Of a stretch of DNA of 64,000 nt, positions 49,837-57,614 are shown in pieces. The position numbers and the translations under genes are program-made. Position 1 is the first letter of the stretch. Each line of letters starts with the position of its first letter. The notes under the pieces are model-generated. The model made no database searches. It was not told the origin of the DNA and saw only the letters and a program-made list of their open reading frames with translations. This stretch comes from JANPIX01 sp031425195 (lineage in GTDB: Bacteria > Pseudomonadota > Alphaproteobacteria > Rhodobacterales > Rhodobacteraceae): NCBI GenBank assembly GCA_031425195.1, contig JANPIX010000022.1:39919-103918 (forward strand), in the 5' to 3' direction.

Positions 49837-50672
49837 CAGACAGCGGTCGAGAACGGGCCGCGCAGTTTGGCGTGGCGGTTCACGTCCTTGTAGAGAAGAT
49901 AGCGGAACGGCCCCGGCCCGCCCGCATAGCAGGCCTGCGGGCAGTAGGCGCGCAGCCACATGAAATCGCCGGCCTCTACCTCTACCCAATCGCGGTTGAG
50001 TTTGTAGACGGCCTTGCCTTCCAGAACATAAAGCCCGTGTTCCATCACATGGGTTTCCTCAAACGGGATCACGCCGCCGGGTTGGAAGGTGACGATGTTG
50101 ACGTGCATGTCGTGTGACAGATCTTCGGGATCGGCAAAGCGGGTGGTGGCCCAACGGCCCTGAGTGTCGGGCATAGGGGTTGGCGCGATGTCGCGGTCTG
50201 ACGTGACGAAGGGAAGCGGCGGGGCGATGCCGGGGGCCGGTTCGTAAAGTTTCCTGATCCAGTGAAAGCGCGCCGGGGTGGTGCCTTCGGCGTGCAGGGT
50301 CCAGCGGGTGTTGGCGGGAATATAGGCATAGCCGCCCGCGTCGAGTTCGTAGTTTTGCCCCGCGATGGTCAGTTCCAACAACCCTTCGGTGACGAAGATC
50401 ACGGATTGCGCCCCGGGTTCAGGGTCGGGTGTTTGGGATCCGCCGCCGGGTTCCACCTCCATCACATACTGGCTGAAGGTTTCGGAAAAGCCTGTCATGG
50501 GGCGCGCGATCAGCCAAAGCCGGGTTTTCGTCCAGCCCGGCAGAAAGCTGGTAAGGATCGACGAAAAGCAGCCTTTGGGAATGACGCAATACGCCTCGGT
50601 AAAGACGGCCTTGCCGGTCATCAGGGCCGTCTGGGGCGGCAGGCCACCGGGAGGGGAGTAATAGCCGGTCAT
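49836..50672 (-). CDS. allE: (S)-ureidoglycine aminohydrolase
   Basis: Mn-dependent bicupin that releases ammonia from ureidoglycine to give ureidoglycolate. The 278-aa protein has two cupin units. The first is around FVTEGLLELTIAGQNYELDAGGYAYIPAN (about 93-120); the second is MHVNIVTFQPGGVIPFEETHVMEHGLYVLEG (about 188-218), which carries the metal-binding EETHVMEHG motif. The start MTGYYSPPGGLP is typical. It overlaps the upstream puuE stop by 4 nt and touches allA, so the operon is tightly coupled. Confidence 0.93.
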   Translation of the reverse strand: MTGYYSPPGGLPPQTALMTGKAVFTEAYCVIPKGCFSSILTSFLPGWTKTRLWLIARPMTGFSETFSQYVMEVEPGGGSQTPDPEPGAQSVIFVTEGLLELTIAGQNYELDAGGYAYIPANTRWTLHAEGTTPARFHWIRKLYEPAPGIAPPLPFVTSDRDIAPTPMPDTQGRWATTRFADPEDLSHDMHVNIVTFQPGGVIPFEETHVMEHGLYVLEGKAVYKLNRDWVEVEAGDFMWLRAYCPQACYAGGPGPFRYLLYKDVNRHAKLRGPFSTAV

Positions 50673-52087
50673 GGCAGCATGTCTTTCAATCTGAGGAAGG
50701 CGATCCGTTCGACCTGCGCGCAGGCGGTGCGGAATTCGGTATCGGTGTCCTGCGCCAGACGTTCGATGAAGGCGTCCAAGATGGAGGCCTTGGTGTGGTC
50801 GCGGACGGCGATGATGAAGGGAAAGCCGTGTTTGGTGACATAGGCGGCGTTCAATTCGCCAAAGCGGTCACGTTCGGCATCGGTAAGGGCGTCGAGTGCC
50901 GCGCTCGCCTGTTCGGCGGCGCTGTCCGGGGTCAGGCGGCGGGCGGCGGCGAGTTTCCCTGCAAGATCGGGGTGGGCACGCAGGACGGCCAGACGTTCGG
51001 CGTCAGTGGCCGAACGGAACACGCGGGCCAGCGCGTTGTGCAGGCCTGTGGCGCTGTCATGGGCGGGGCCGAGTTCAAGCCGGTGGGCGCGTTCCGCGAT
51101 CCAGGGGGAGTGTTCGAAGATGCCACCAAAGCGTTCGACAAAACGGGCAGCCTGCATTTCGTGCGGCAGTTCGCGGGTGACGGGCGGGTGGGTGGCCGCC
51201 CAGTGCTGTGCAATATCCTGACGACGGGCGAACCAGACGCCGTTATGCGACCGGGCGTAGTCGAGAAACCGTTTCAGACCGGCAATCTTGCCGGGGCGGC
51301 CGATCAGGCGGCAATGCAGGCCGATGGAGAACATGCGGGCCGATCCGGCAGCACCTTCGGCGTAAAGGACGTCGAAACTGTCTTTCAGGTATTGGTAGAA
51401 CTGTTCGCCTTCAATGTAGCCCGGGGCCGTGGCGAACCGCATGTCGTTCGCCTCCAGCGTGTAGGGCAGGACGAGTTGATGCCTGTCGCCGACCTTGATC
51501 CAATAGGGCAGATCGTCGTCATAGGTATCGCTGATCCAGTCGAACGCGCCGGTTTCGGCCGTCAGGCGCACGGTGTTCACGGAACAGCGCCCGGTGTACC
51601 AGCCGCGCGGCGGGGTGCCCACGACTTCGGTGTGCAGGCGGATCGCCTCCGCAATCGCGGCGCGTTCGGTGGTTTCGGGCATGTCGCGGTGATCGACCCA
51701 TTTCTGGCCGTGGCTGGCGATTTCCCACCCCGCGCTGGTCATGGCGGCCACCTGTTCGGGGTTGCGGGCCAGTGCGGTTGCCACGCCGTAGATGGTGACG
51801 GGCAGGTTCAGCCCGGTGAACAGGCGGTGCAGACGCCAGAACCCGGCCCGCGCGCCATAGTCATACAGCGATTCCATGTTCCAGTGGCGTTGGCCCGGCC
51901 AGGGCTGCGCACCTGCGATGTCGGACAGGAACGCCTCTGACGCCGCGTCGCCGTGCAGGACGGAATTTTCGCCGCCCTCTTCGTAGTTGAGGACAAGGGA
52001 AATGGCGATGCGCGCGCCCCCCGGCCATGCGGCATCGGGCGGGTTGGCACCGTAACCGGTCATGTTGCGGGGATAGCGCTGTGTCAC
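50669..52087 (-). CDS. puuE: Bifunctional allantoinase (PuuE) / OHCU decarboxylase
   Basis: A 472-aa fusion. Residues 1 to about 310 are PuuE, a cofactor-independent allantoinase of the polysaccharide-deacetylase fold: RYPRNMTGYGANPPD, LNYEEGGEN, EIASHGQKWVDH, RGWYTGRCSVNT, and SIGLHCRLIGRPG. Residues about 315-472 are OHCU decarboxylase (FVERFGGIFEHSPWIAERA, LRAHPDLAGKLA, LNAAYVTKHGFPFIIAV). The fusion thus makes (S)-allantoin from OHCU and opens it to allantoate. I start at GTG 52087 because the conserved RYPRxMxGYG segment lies before the ATG at 52063. It is divergent from uraH. Confidence 0.93.
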   Translation of the reverse strand: MTQRYPRNMTGYGANPPDAAWPGGARIAISLVLNYEEGGENSVLHGDAASEAFLSDIAGAQPWPGQRHWNMESLYDYGARAGFWRLHRLFTGLNLPVTIYGVATALARNPEQVAAMTSAGWEIASHGQKWVDHRDMPETTERAAIAEAIRLHTEVVGTPPRGWYTGRCSVNTVRLTAETGAFDWISDTYDDDLPYWIKVGDRHQLVLPYTLEANDMRFATAPGYIEGEQFYQYLKDSFDVLYAEGAAGSARMFSIGLHCRLIGRPGKIAGLKRFLDYARSHNGVWFARRQDIAQHWAATHPPVTRELPHEMQAARFVERFGGIFEHSPWIAERAHRLELGPAHDSATGLHNALARVFRSATDAERLAVLRAHPDLAGKLAAARRLTPDSAAEQASAALDALTDAERDRFGELNAAYVTKHGFPFIIAVRDHTKASILDAFIERLAQDTDTEFRTACAQVERIAFLRLKDMLP

Positions 52088-52221
52088 GTCGGGCCGGTCC
52101 GGTTGGGGCAATCCGCTGCAGGCTAGGCAGTTCGCCGCACCGAGGAAAGGGCTTTTGCACATGGGTGGTGGTGGAGCGGCGCAGACCCGTGCAGGATGGC
52201 GGCAAGGACAAGGGGGATGCC

Positions 52222-52581
52222 ATGGGCGATGGACGTTTGACGACACATGTTCTGGATACGGCGCGTGGAAAGCCTGCGGGCGGGGTCAGGATCCTGCTGT
52301 TCCGGATCGAGGGCGGCGTGCCGCGCCAGATTGCCGAAGCGGTGACCAATGCGGACGGGCGCACGGATGCGCCGCTGCAGGCCGCGGGCGAATTGCAGGC
52401 GGGACAGTACGAGATCGTGTTTCTGGCAGGCGACTACCTGCGCGCGACAGGGCAGGCCGTGGGGGACCCGCTGTTTCTGGATCAGGTGCCGATCCGGTTC
52501 GGGGTGCCGGATGCGGACCAGCATTACCATGTGCCGCTGCTGATATCGCCGTTTGCCTATTCCACCTATCGCGGAAGTTGA
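52222..52581 (+). CDS. uraH: 5-hydroxyisourate hydrolase (transthyretin-like)
   Basis: Hydrolyses 5-hydroxyisourate to OHCU. The 119-aa protein has the transthyretin-related fold with LTTHVLDTARGKPAGG at the start, HYHVPLLISPFAYSTY and the C-terminal tetrapeptide YRGS, the family signature for catalysis. The strong site AAGGGGGA lies 5 nt before the ATG. It is divergent from puuE over about 130 nt, so one intergenic control region may drive both halves of the urate pathway. Confidence 0.95.
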   Translation: MGDGRLTTHVLDTARGKPAGGVRILLFRIEGGVPRQIAEAVTNADGRTDAPLQAAGELQAGQYEIVFLAGDYLRATGQAVGDPLFLDQVPIRFGVPDADQHYHVPLLISPFAYSTYRGS

Positions 52582-52643
52582 GGGCTTGTCATTCAGGGCG
52601 TTGCCCTTAGGGTAGCGCGCGACTTTGACCGGAAGGATGCCTG

Positions 52644-54152
52644 ATGTTTGCGCCACGGACGTTTTTTGCCACCGTGTCCGTTGCCGTGTTGCTGGGCGGG
52701 GCGGCGCAGGCCGCGCTGAGCGCGGATCAGCTTTGGGCGCGCTGGCAGGAAGCGGCGGCGGCGGCGGGGTTCAGCCTGTCTGCCGTGGGGCAGGCGTCGG
52801 ACGGGGGTGCCCTGACCCTGACAGGGGTGACGGTGCGCCCGGCCATTCCGATGGGGGCGGATGGTCTGGAAGGGTCGATTGCCAAGATTTCCATGACCGC
52901 ACAGGCGGACGGGTCTGTCACCGTGGAAATGGCACCGGAGTTCACGGTGCCGGTGGCCGGGCTGGGGGATGGGATTGTGCTGTCGCAGGAGGGTCTGGTT
53001 CTGACAGCGCGCGAACAGGGGGCGGGGATCAGCTATGACTATGCGGCGGACCGCGTGTCGCTGAACATGGCCACCGCCAGCACTGTTGCTCAGACGTATG
53101 GCCCGCCTGTGGATGTTACTGGCAATGTGAACATGGTGGTTACGGGGGCGAGCGGTACCTACAGCGACGTGCCGGAGGCAAGCCGCGTGGTCAGCCTAAC
53201 ACTGAATGCGGCAAATGTTGCCTATTCGGTCAGATCGTCGGACGCAGAGGCGACCGTGAAAAGCGATCAGATCACCACGATTGATGATGTGGTTCTTTCG
53301 GCGGTGGCGGATGTGCCGTTGACGGCGCGGCTGACCGAGATTGAGGGGCCCGGCGATGTGGCGGCGCTGCTGAAGGATGGTCTGAAGCTGAACCTTGAGA
53401 TGGCACAGGGCAAGACCGCAGGGTCGGCGGACGAGGTGAACCCCTTGATGAGTTTCAAACTGGTAACGACCGGCTTGCCCGGCACCGCCCGGGTTTCAGT
53501 GGATCAAACTGGGTTCGCATTGGAGGTGGCGAACCAGGGCGCCACGATGTCGGGGACGTCGGAGGTTTTGGCTACACCGGTCAATCTGTCGTTCGGCCCG
53601 ATTGTCATGGACGTGAAGGTGCCGCTGGTGGGAACCGACGCGCAGGAGTTCCGCTATCGCGTGGCGCTGCAGGATGTTCTGGTCAACGAGGAAATCTGGG
53701 CCCTGATCGACCCGGGCAAGACGCTGCCGCGTGATCCGGCCAGCCTGACGATCGACGCGGCGGGCATGGCGAGCCTTGATCTTCTGATGCTGGCCGAGGC
53801 GTCCGAGGCGGGGATGACAGAAATCACCCCGCCGCGCCTTGACACGCTCGACATCAAGGCGCTGGCCTTTGCGGTTGCGGGGGCGGCGATTGACGGATCG
53901 GGGTCGTTCACGTTCGACAACGCCACCGATACCCCGGTGCCAGTGGGCACGGGCACGGTGACGGTGACGGGGGTGAACGGATTGATCGACAGGCTGGTGA
54001 CGATTGGCCTGTTGCCCGAGGATCAGGCAGGGTCAGCGCGGATGATGATGGGCATGTTCCTGACGCCGGGCGAGGGCGAGGATGTGCTGACGTCAACCCT
54101 TGAGTCGCAGGCGGGAGGCAGCGTGTTTGTTAATGGGATGCAGGTGAAGTAG
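52644..54152 (+). CDS. DUF2125 family exported protein
   Basis: A 502-aa exported protein with a signal peptide (FFATVSVAVLLGGAAQAA, cleavage near 24). The mature region is beta-rich with many Thr/Val/Asp repeats and no cysteines. It resembles DUF2125, a family I associate with alphaproteobacteria and whose function is unknown. The ribosome-binding site GGAAGG is about 7 nt upstream. It lies 62 nt after uraH in the same direction, yet nothing in it suggests purine metabolism, so co-transcription may be incidental. Confidence 0.75.
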   Translation: MFAPRTFFATVSVAVLLGGAAQAALSADQLWARWQEAAAAAGFSLSAVGQASDGGALTLTGVTVRPAIPMGADGLEGSIAKISMTAQADGSVTVEMAPEFTVPVAGLGDGIVLSQEGLVLTAREQGAGISYDYAADRVSLNMATASTVAQTYGPPVDVTGNVNMVVTGASGTYSDVPEASRVVSLTLNAANVAYSVRSSDAEATVKSDQITTIDDVVLSAVADVPLTARLTEIEGPGDVAALLKDGLKLNLEMAQGKTAGSADEVNPLMSFKLVTTGLPGTARVSVDQTGFALEVANQGATMSGTSEVLATPVNLSFGPIVMDVKVPLVGTDAQEFRYRVALQDVLVNEEIWALIDPGKTLPRDPASLTIDAAGMASLDLLMLAEASEAGMTEITPPRLDTLDIKALAFAVAGAAIDGSGSFTFDNATDTPVPVGTGTVTVTGVNGLIDRLVTIGLLPEDQAGSARMMMGMFLTPGEGEDVLTSTLESQAGGSVFVNGMQVK

Positions 54153-54412
54153 GGCGGGTGTTGCGGTTGATAGGGAGCGGGAGTGCGATTTCGGCGCGGC
54201 GCTGGCGGGGCGGGGGTTCTTTGCCGCGCCTCGCCCTTGGCGCTATGGCGGGACGCTGCTGTTTGCTAAACTTGGAGGGTTATTGCGTCGACCTTATCAT
54301 CCTGTCCGCTGGGACAAAGCGTTTCAGTGTCGGTCGGGCAAGCAGCCGATGCCAAGATCGCTATGAGCCGAAAGTGACCTTGACACTTCAATCGCACCAA
54401 CGACTGTTAAGC

Positions 54413-54736
54413 ATGGAAATTCACGCGATATTCGACAGCCACTTTACCGGACAGTCTTGTGACGCTGTCTGGATTGTTGATAGTCCTGCCAATCGGATTT
54501 GGTTTGATGAAGCCAAAGGAAGTCTTGATCCAAATAGCGCCCTTTTTCGTGTGGAGAGCCATAAATCAGTTCAATTGGCACTTTGCTACATGATCTGGGG
54601 GATTGTAGAGCATTTCCCCGAATGGCAAAAAATCTGTGTAACTGGGATCGTACCCGCCACTTCGGTTCCGAGTGAACTATTGGACGTAGGTCGGTGGGAA
54701 GCCATCCATAAAGGCCTTGTTCTTCTTCGCATTTGA
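54413..54736 (+). CDS. Small hypothetical protein in AT-richer stretch
   Basis: A 107-aa reading frame starting MEIHAIFDSHFTG, with WIVDSPANRIWFDE, FRVESHKSVQLALCYMIWGIVEHFPEWQKI and a hydrophobic end. The codon use is less GC-biased than in neighbours, and no strong ribosome-binding site is seen at 54413. The frame is open upstream to 54158, so the true start could be earlier (for example GTG at 54374). I do not recognise a family. It lies in a roughly 1.3-kb stretch between the DUF2125 gene and puuD that interrupts the urate genes. Confidence 0.45.
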   Translation: MEIHAIFDSHFTGQSCDAVWIVDSPANRIWFDEAKGSLDPNSALFRVESHKSVQLALCYMIWGIVEHFPEWQKICVTGIVPATSVPSELLDVGRWEAIHKGLVLLRI

Positions 54737-54947
54737 GCGGAGGCCTCGTCCCCCATTGCTACTATTGCGCCCAAGCCGCTTTGGGCCGAACCAACAACGG
54801 ATACTGCTCGTGCTTGAGGCGGCACCGATTGTATGGCCATGTTCAGCACGTCACGCGCAGGGCGCAAACCTGACGAAGCAAACGATTTGCGGGTGATGTG
54901 CAACGACGGCATCGAGTCTTAAGCAGGCATTCCCTGCCCTGATTGCG
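54737..54947. other. Gap between two hypothetical genes; possible repeat remnant
   Basis: About 211 nt without a convincing gene. A minus-strand frame (54586-54912) reads MPSLHITRKSFASSG and later SVVGSAQSGLGAIVAMGD. These words remind me of short dispersed repeats in roseobacter genomes, but I cannot confirm that. It might be a non-coding repeat rather than a gene. Confidence 0.25.
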
Positions 54948-55262
54948 TCAAGCAGGTATCCCCTGTTTTTCAATGATGCGAAGTATGAGCCAAGCTATGC
55001 CTGTCAAGATAAGAATGGAGATGCCAATTGCACCCATGAGCTGACCGGCACGGCCGCTACGGGACTTGCCGGCGCGTAAGATTTCTTCATTCATGAATAG
55101 GGGTGCACGCCTCATTCTTTCGGGGTAAGGCCCCGACAGACTGTTCCACCATGTTCCTTTGAATACGTAGCGAAGAACGACGGGAAAGATCAGACAGGCA
55201 AGACCAAGCCAGGTCGCCAGAGAACCTATAACATGGCCAATTCCGACAATGGTTTGGCTCAT
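54948..55262 (-). CDS. Small two-helix membrane protein, hypothetical
   Basis: A 104-aa protein with two hydrophobic helices: IGSLATWLGLACLIFPVVLRYVF (about 10-32) and MGAIGISILILTGIAWLILRII (about 75-97). Between them is a polar, arginine-rich loop (PYPERMRRAPLF, RAGKSRSGRAG). No family is recognised. The ATG at 55262 has GGA 7 nt upstream; an ATG four codons earlier (55274) is the alternative. It is divergent from puuD and read towards the small gene at 54413. Confidence 0.55.
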   Translation of the reverse strand: MSQTIVGIGHVIGSLATWLGLACLIFPVVLRYVFKGTWWNSLSGPYPERMRRAPLFMNEEILRAGKSRSGRAGQLMGAIGISILILTGIAWLILRIIEKQGIPA

Positions 55263-55466
55263 GTTCCTGTCCATTACTCAGATGGCAGACTTATCCTTAG
55301 ATGATAGCGGGTGCTGTCTCGTGCCTGAGCCAGTCAAGTCATATCCCGCCTCTCAGACTGCATCCGTCCGCTGTACTCCCCCCTTTTTCATCGCCCAAAG
55401 CTGCAGATGCCGGGTTAACAGTCGGGCCGGGGGCGGCTAGGTTCGGGCAACGAAGGGGAAGATCCG

Positions 55467-56687
55467 ATGTATGACTGGGCAGTTTTGTGGGAATGGGTGG
55501 AGATTGCGGCCCGGTGGACGCATGTGATCACGGCCATCGCCTGGATCGGGAGTTCGTTCTATTTCATCGCTCTTGACCTCGGCCTCGCGCGGGACCGCAA
55601 TCTGGCGAGCGGGGCGGATGGCGAGGAGTGGCAGGTGCATGGGGGCGGGTTCTACCACGTTCAGAAGTACCTGATCGCCCCTGCGGCGATGCCAGAGCAT
55701 CTGACCTGGTTCAAATGGGAAAGCTATGCGACCTGGCTGTCAGGGTTCGCGATGCTGATCCTTGTCTATTACCTTGGAGCGGAACTGTATCTGATTGACC
55801 CCACGGTGGCGGATCTGTCGGTGTGGCAGGGGATCGCGATTTCGCTGGGGTCCTTGGCATTCGGGTGGATCGCCTATGACCTGATCTGCAAAAGCCGGTT
55901 TGGCGATGACAACACGCGATTGATGATCGGGTTGTATGTTCTGCTGGTGGGGATGAGCTGGGCCTATACGCAGGTGTTTTCGGGGCGGGCTGCACTGCTG
56001 CATCTGGGGGCATTCACGGCGACGATCATGTCGGCCAATGTGTTCATGATCATCATGCCCAATCAGCGGATCGTGGTGGCCGACCTGAAGGCGGGGCGCA
56101 AGCCGGACGCGAAATATGGCAAGATTGCCAAGCAGCGCAGCACGCACAACAACTATCTTACGCTGCCGGTTCTGTTCCTGATGCTGTCGAACCATTACCC
56201 CTTGGTGTTCGCCACGGAATACAACTGGCTGATCGCAAGCCTTGTGTTTCTGATGGGGGTGACGATCCGGCACTGGTTCAACACGCATCATGCGCGGAAG
56301 GGGAACCCGCACTGGACATGGGGGGTGACGGTGGTGTTGTTCCTGATCATCGCGTGGCTGTCGACGGCGCCGATGCGGGTGGCCGCCGCAGATACCGCGA
56401 AGACCCCGCAGGCGGCGCGGTTCGCCGCGGCGGCGGGGTTCGAGGATGTGGTGGGCATCGTTCAGGGGCGCTGTTCGATGTGCCATGCTGTGGAACCCGC
56501 GTGGGAGGGGATGCACTGGCCACCCAAGGGTGTGGTGTTAGAGACGCCGGAACAGATTGCGCAACAGGCGCGGCGGATCGCGCTTCAGGCAGGCTACAGC
56601 CACGCCATGCCGCCGGGCAATCTGACCTATGTGGAGCCTGCAGAACGGGCCGCCATCGTGGCGTGGTTCCGCGCAGCGCAAGGTTAG
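55467..56687 (+). CDS. puuD: Urate hydroxylase PuuD (membrane urate oxidase with cytochrome c domain)
   Basis: Membrane enzyme that oxidises urate to 5-hydroxyisourate, passing electrons to an attached cytochrome c. The 406-aa protein starts DWAVLWEWVEIAARWTHVITAIAW and has about eight to nine helices with heme-ligating histidine candidates in THVITAIAWIG and HHARKGNPHW. A C-terminal cytochrome c domain has the heme motif CSMCH (about 338-342) and an axial methionine candidate in SHAMPPGN. It precedes UraH in the urate pathway. AAGGGGAA lies before the ATG. Its last codons are part of the repeat described at 56664. Confidence 0.94.
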   Translation: MYDWAVLWEWVEIAARWTHVITAIAWIGSSFYFIALDLGLARDRNLASGADGEEWQVHGGGFYHVQKYLIAPAAMPEHLTWFKWESYATWLSGFAMLILVYYLGAELYLIDPTVADLSVWQGIAISLGSLAFGWIAYDLICKSRFGDDNTRLMIGLYVLLVGMSWAYTQVFSGRAALLHLGAFTATIMSANVFMIIMPNQRIVVADLKAGRKPDAKYGKIAKQRSTHNNYLTLPVLFLMLSNHYPLVFATEYNWLIASLVFLMGVTIRHWFNTHHARKGNPHWTWGVTVVLFLIIAWLSTAPMRVAAADTAKTPQAARFAAAAGFEDVVGIVQGRCSMCHAVEPAWEGMHWPPKGVVLETPEQIAQQARRIALQAGYSHAMPPGNLTYVEPAERAAIVAWFRAAQG

Positions 56688-56746
56688 GGGCGGGAGATCC
56701 GCCATTCGGTCGTCTGAGTGTAGGGCTGGGCGGGGGTGCGTTCGAT
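56664..56746. repeat. Copy 1 of puuD/galM junction repeat (83 bp)
   Basis: Matches 57532-57614 over 83 positions with about 12 differences by eye (about 86 percent identity). It holds the last codons of puuD (WFRAAQG and stop) and, on the minus strand, a detached galM 3' end whose codons read RTPAQPYTQTTEWRISRP and stop (56684-56740). The real galM ends 868 bp further on, so this is a broken duplicate tail. Confidence 0.85.
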
Positions 56747-56753
56747 TGGGGGG

Positions 56754-56820
56754 GGAAAGCAGCATGAGAACTCTGACAGCATTTATGTCTTTCAGTATAG
56801 TGATGGGCGTTTTCGTGGCC
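56754..56820. repeat. Copy 1 of gene-start repeat (67 bp)
   Basis: Identical in length to 57465-57531, with about 6 differences (about 91 percent identity). It includes the ribosome-binding site, the ATG at 56764 and most of the signal peptide of the hypothetical gene. With the junction repeat it defines the order: junction 1, start 1, gene, start 2, junction 2. Confidence 0.85.
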
Positions 56821-57360
56821 CCGGTTTCCGCACAAACTTCATACTCCACGGAAAACTTCACGGCGCAGAAGCTGTGCAACATAGCCCGCGCGCCGAGGGG
56901 ATTCAGGAAGATAAAGGTTTTCGTGCGTGAAGCGGAGTATCCTAGACCGTTGTTTGATGTTTATCAAAGCGTCGAGAAAAAATCACTTCTCGTGTCGAAT
57001 ATAAATGATGGGTGCTGGCTGCGGATCGACATGAAGACACCCGCATTGTCTATAACGTCAACACCTCCGTCCTATGCCGGCGACACGATAAACATGGAAG
57101 TCATTTCAAGAAAACTGTCAGAGCAGTATTTCTGGGAACAAATAGGAGTGTGTAACAATAGACAAGACGAGTACATCCTGAGTCTTTATTACTTGAGCCA
57201 GTTTCGGAAAGAGTTTTCGACAGAAGATGATTATGCGGATTCCGATCCCTGCTATTTGGCAGTCGCTTTTGCGACAAATGCCATGATAATACAGAACGAA
57301 AGTAAAAATATCATCGTCGACATCGTTTCGGGCGTTTCATTTTTTGGAGAGTTTAAATGA
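56764..57360 (+). CDS. Hypothetical secreted protein on a repeat-flanked cassette
   Basis: A 198-aa protein with a clear signal peptide (RTLTAFMSFSIVMGVFVAPVSAQ, cleavage near 23-24). The mature part has four cysteines (KLCNI, DGCWL, GVCNN, DPCYL) that could form two disulfides. No family is recognised. Base composition is visibly richer in A and T than puuD or galM, with codons such as ATA and AAT frequent. The site GGAAAG lies about 8 nt before the ATG. It is enclosed by direct repeats of its own start and of the puuD/galM junction, so it looks acquired. Confidence 0.65.
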   Translation: MRTLTAFMSFSIVMGVFVAPVSAQTSYSTENFTAQKLCNIARAPRGFRKIKVFVREAEYPRPLFDVYQSVEKKSLLVSNINDGCWLRIDMKTPALSITSTPPSYAGDTINMEVISRKLSEQYFWEQIGVCNNRQDEYILSLYYLSQFRKEFSTEDDYADSDPCYLAVAFATNAMIIQNESKNIIVDIVSGVSFFGEFK

Positions 57361-57464
57361 GTGGAGTATTGACCCCGAGCCAAGTGGGAAGTATCGGCGA
57401 CGTCGAGGTAAATGCAGCTAGGGGCGCCTCTTATTGTTAAGCGATCAATTGGAGCGGCAATTAA

Positions 57465-57531
57465 GGAAAGCAGCATGAGAACGCTAACAGCATTTCTGTC
57501 TTTCAGTATAGCGATGGGCGTTTTCACGGCC
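57465..57531. repeat. Copy 2 of gene-start repeat (67 bp)
   Basis: Second copy of the signal-peptide-coding start, about 711 bp after copy 1. It runs directly into the second junction repeat, with no gene body. Confidence 0.85.
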
Positions 57532-57555
57532 TGGTTCCGCGCGGCGGAGGGTTAG
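57475..57555 (+). pseudogene. Truncated start of the hypothetical gene joined to a puuD tail
   Basis: Reads MRTLTAFLSFSIAMGVFTA then WFRAAEG and stop, 26 codons. The first part is the signal peptide of the 56764 gene and the end is the PuuD C-terminus, joined in frame at a short shared word (GGCC/TGGTTCCGC). It overlaps the galM stop codon. It is a recombination scar rather than a likely functional gene. Confidence 0.75.
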
Positions 57556-57614
57556 GGGCGGGCAAACCGCCATTCTGTCGTCTGCGCGTAGGGCTGGGCG
57601 GGGGTAAGTTCGAT
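57532..57614. repeat. Copy 2 of puuD/galM junction repeat (83 bp)
   Basis: Contains a displaced puuD 3' end and the true 3' end of galM (stop at 57552-57554, minus strand). Diverged from copy 1 by about 12 positions. Confidence 0.85.
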
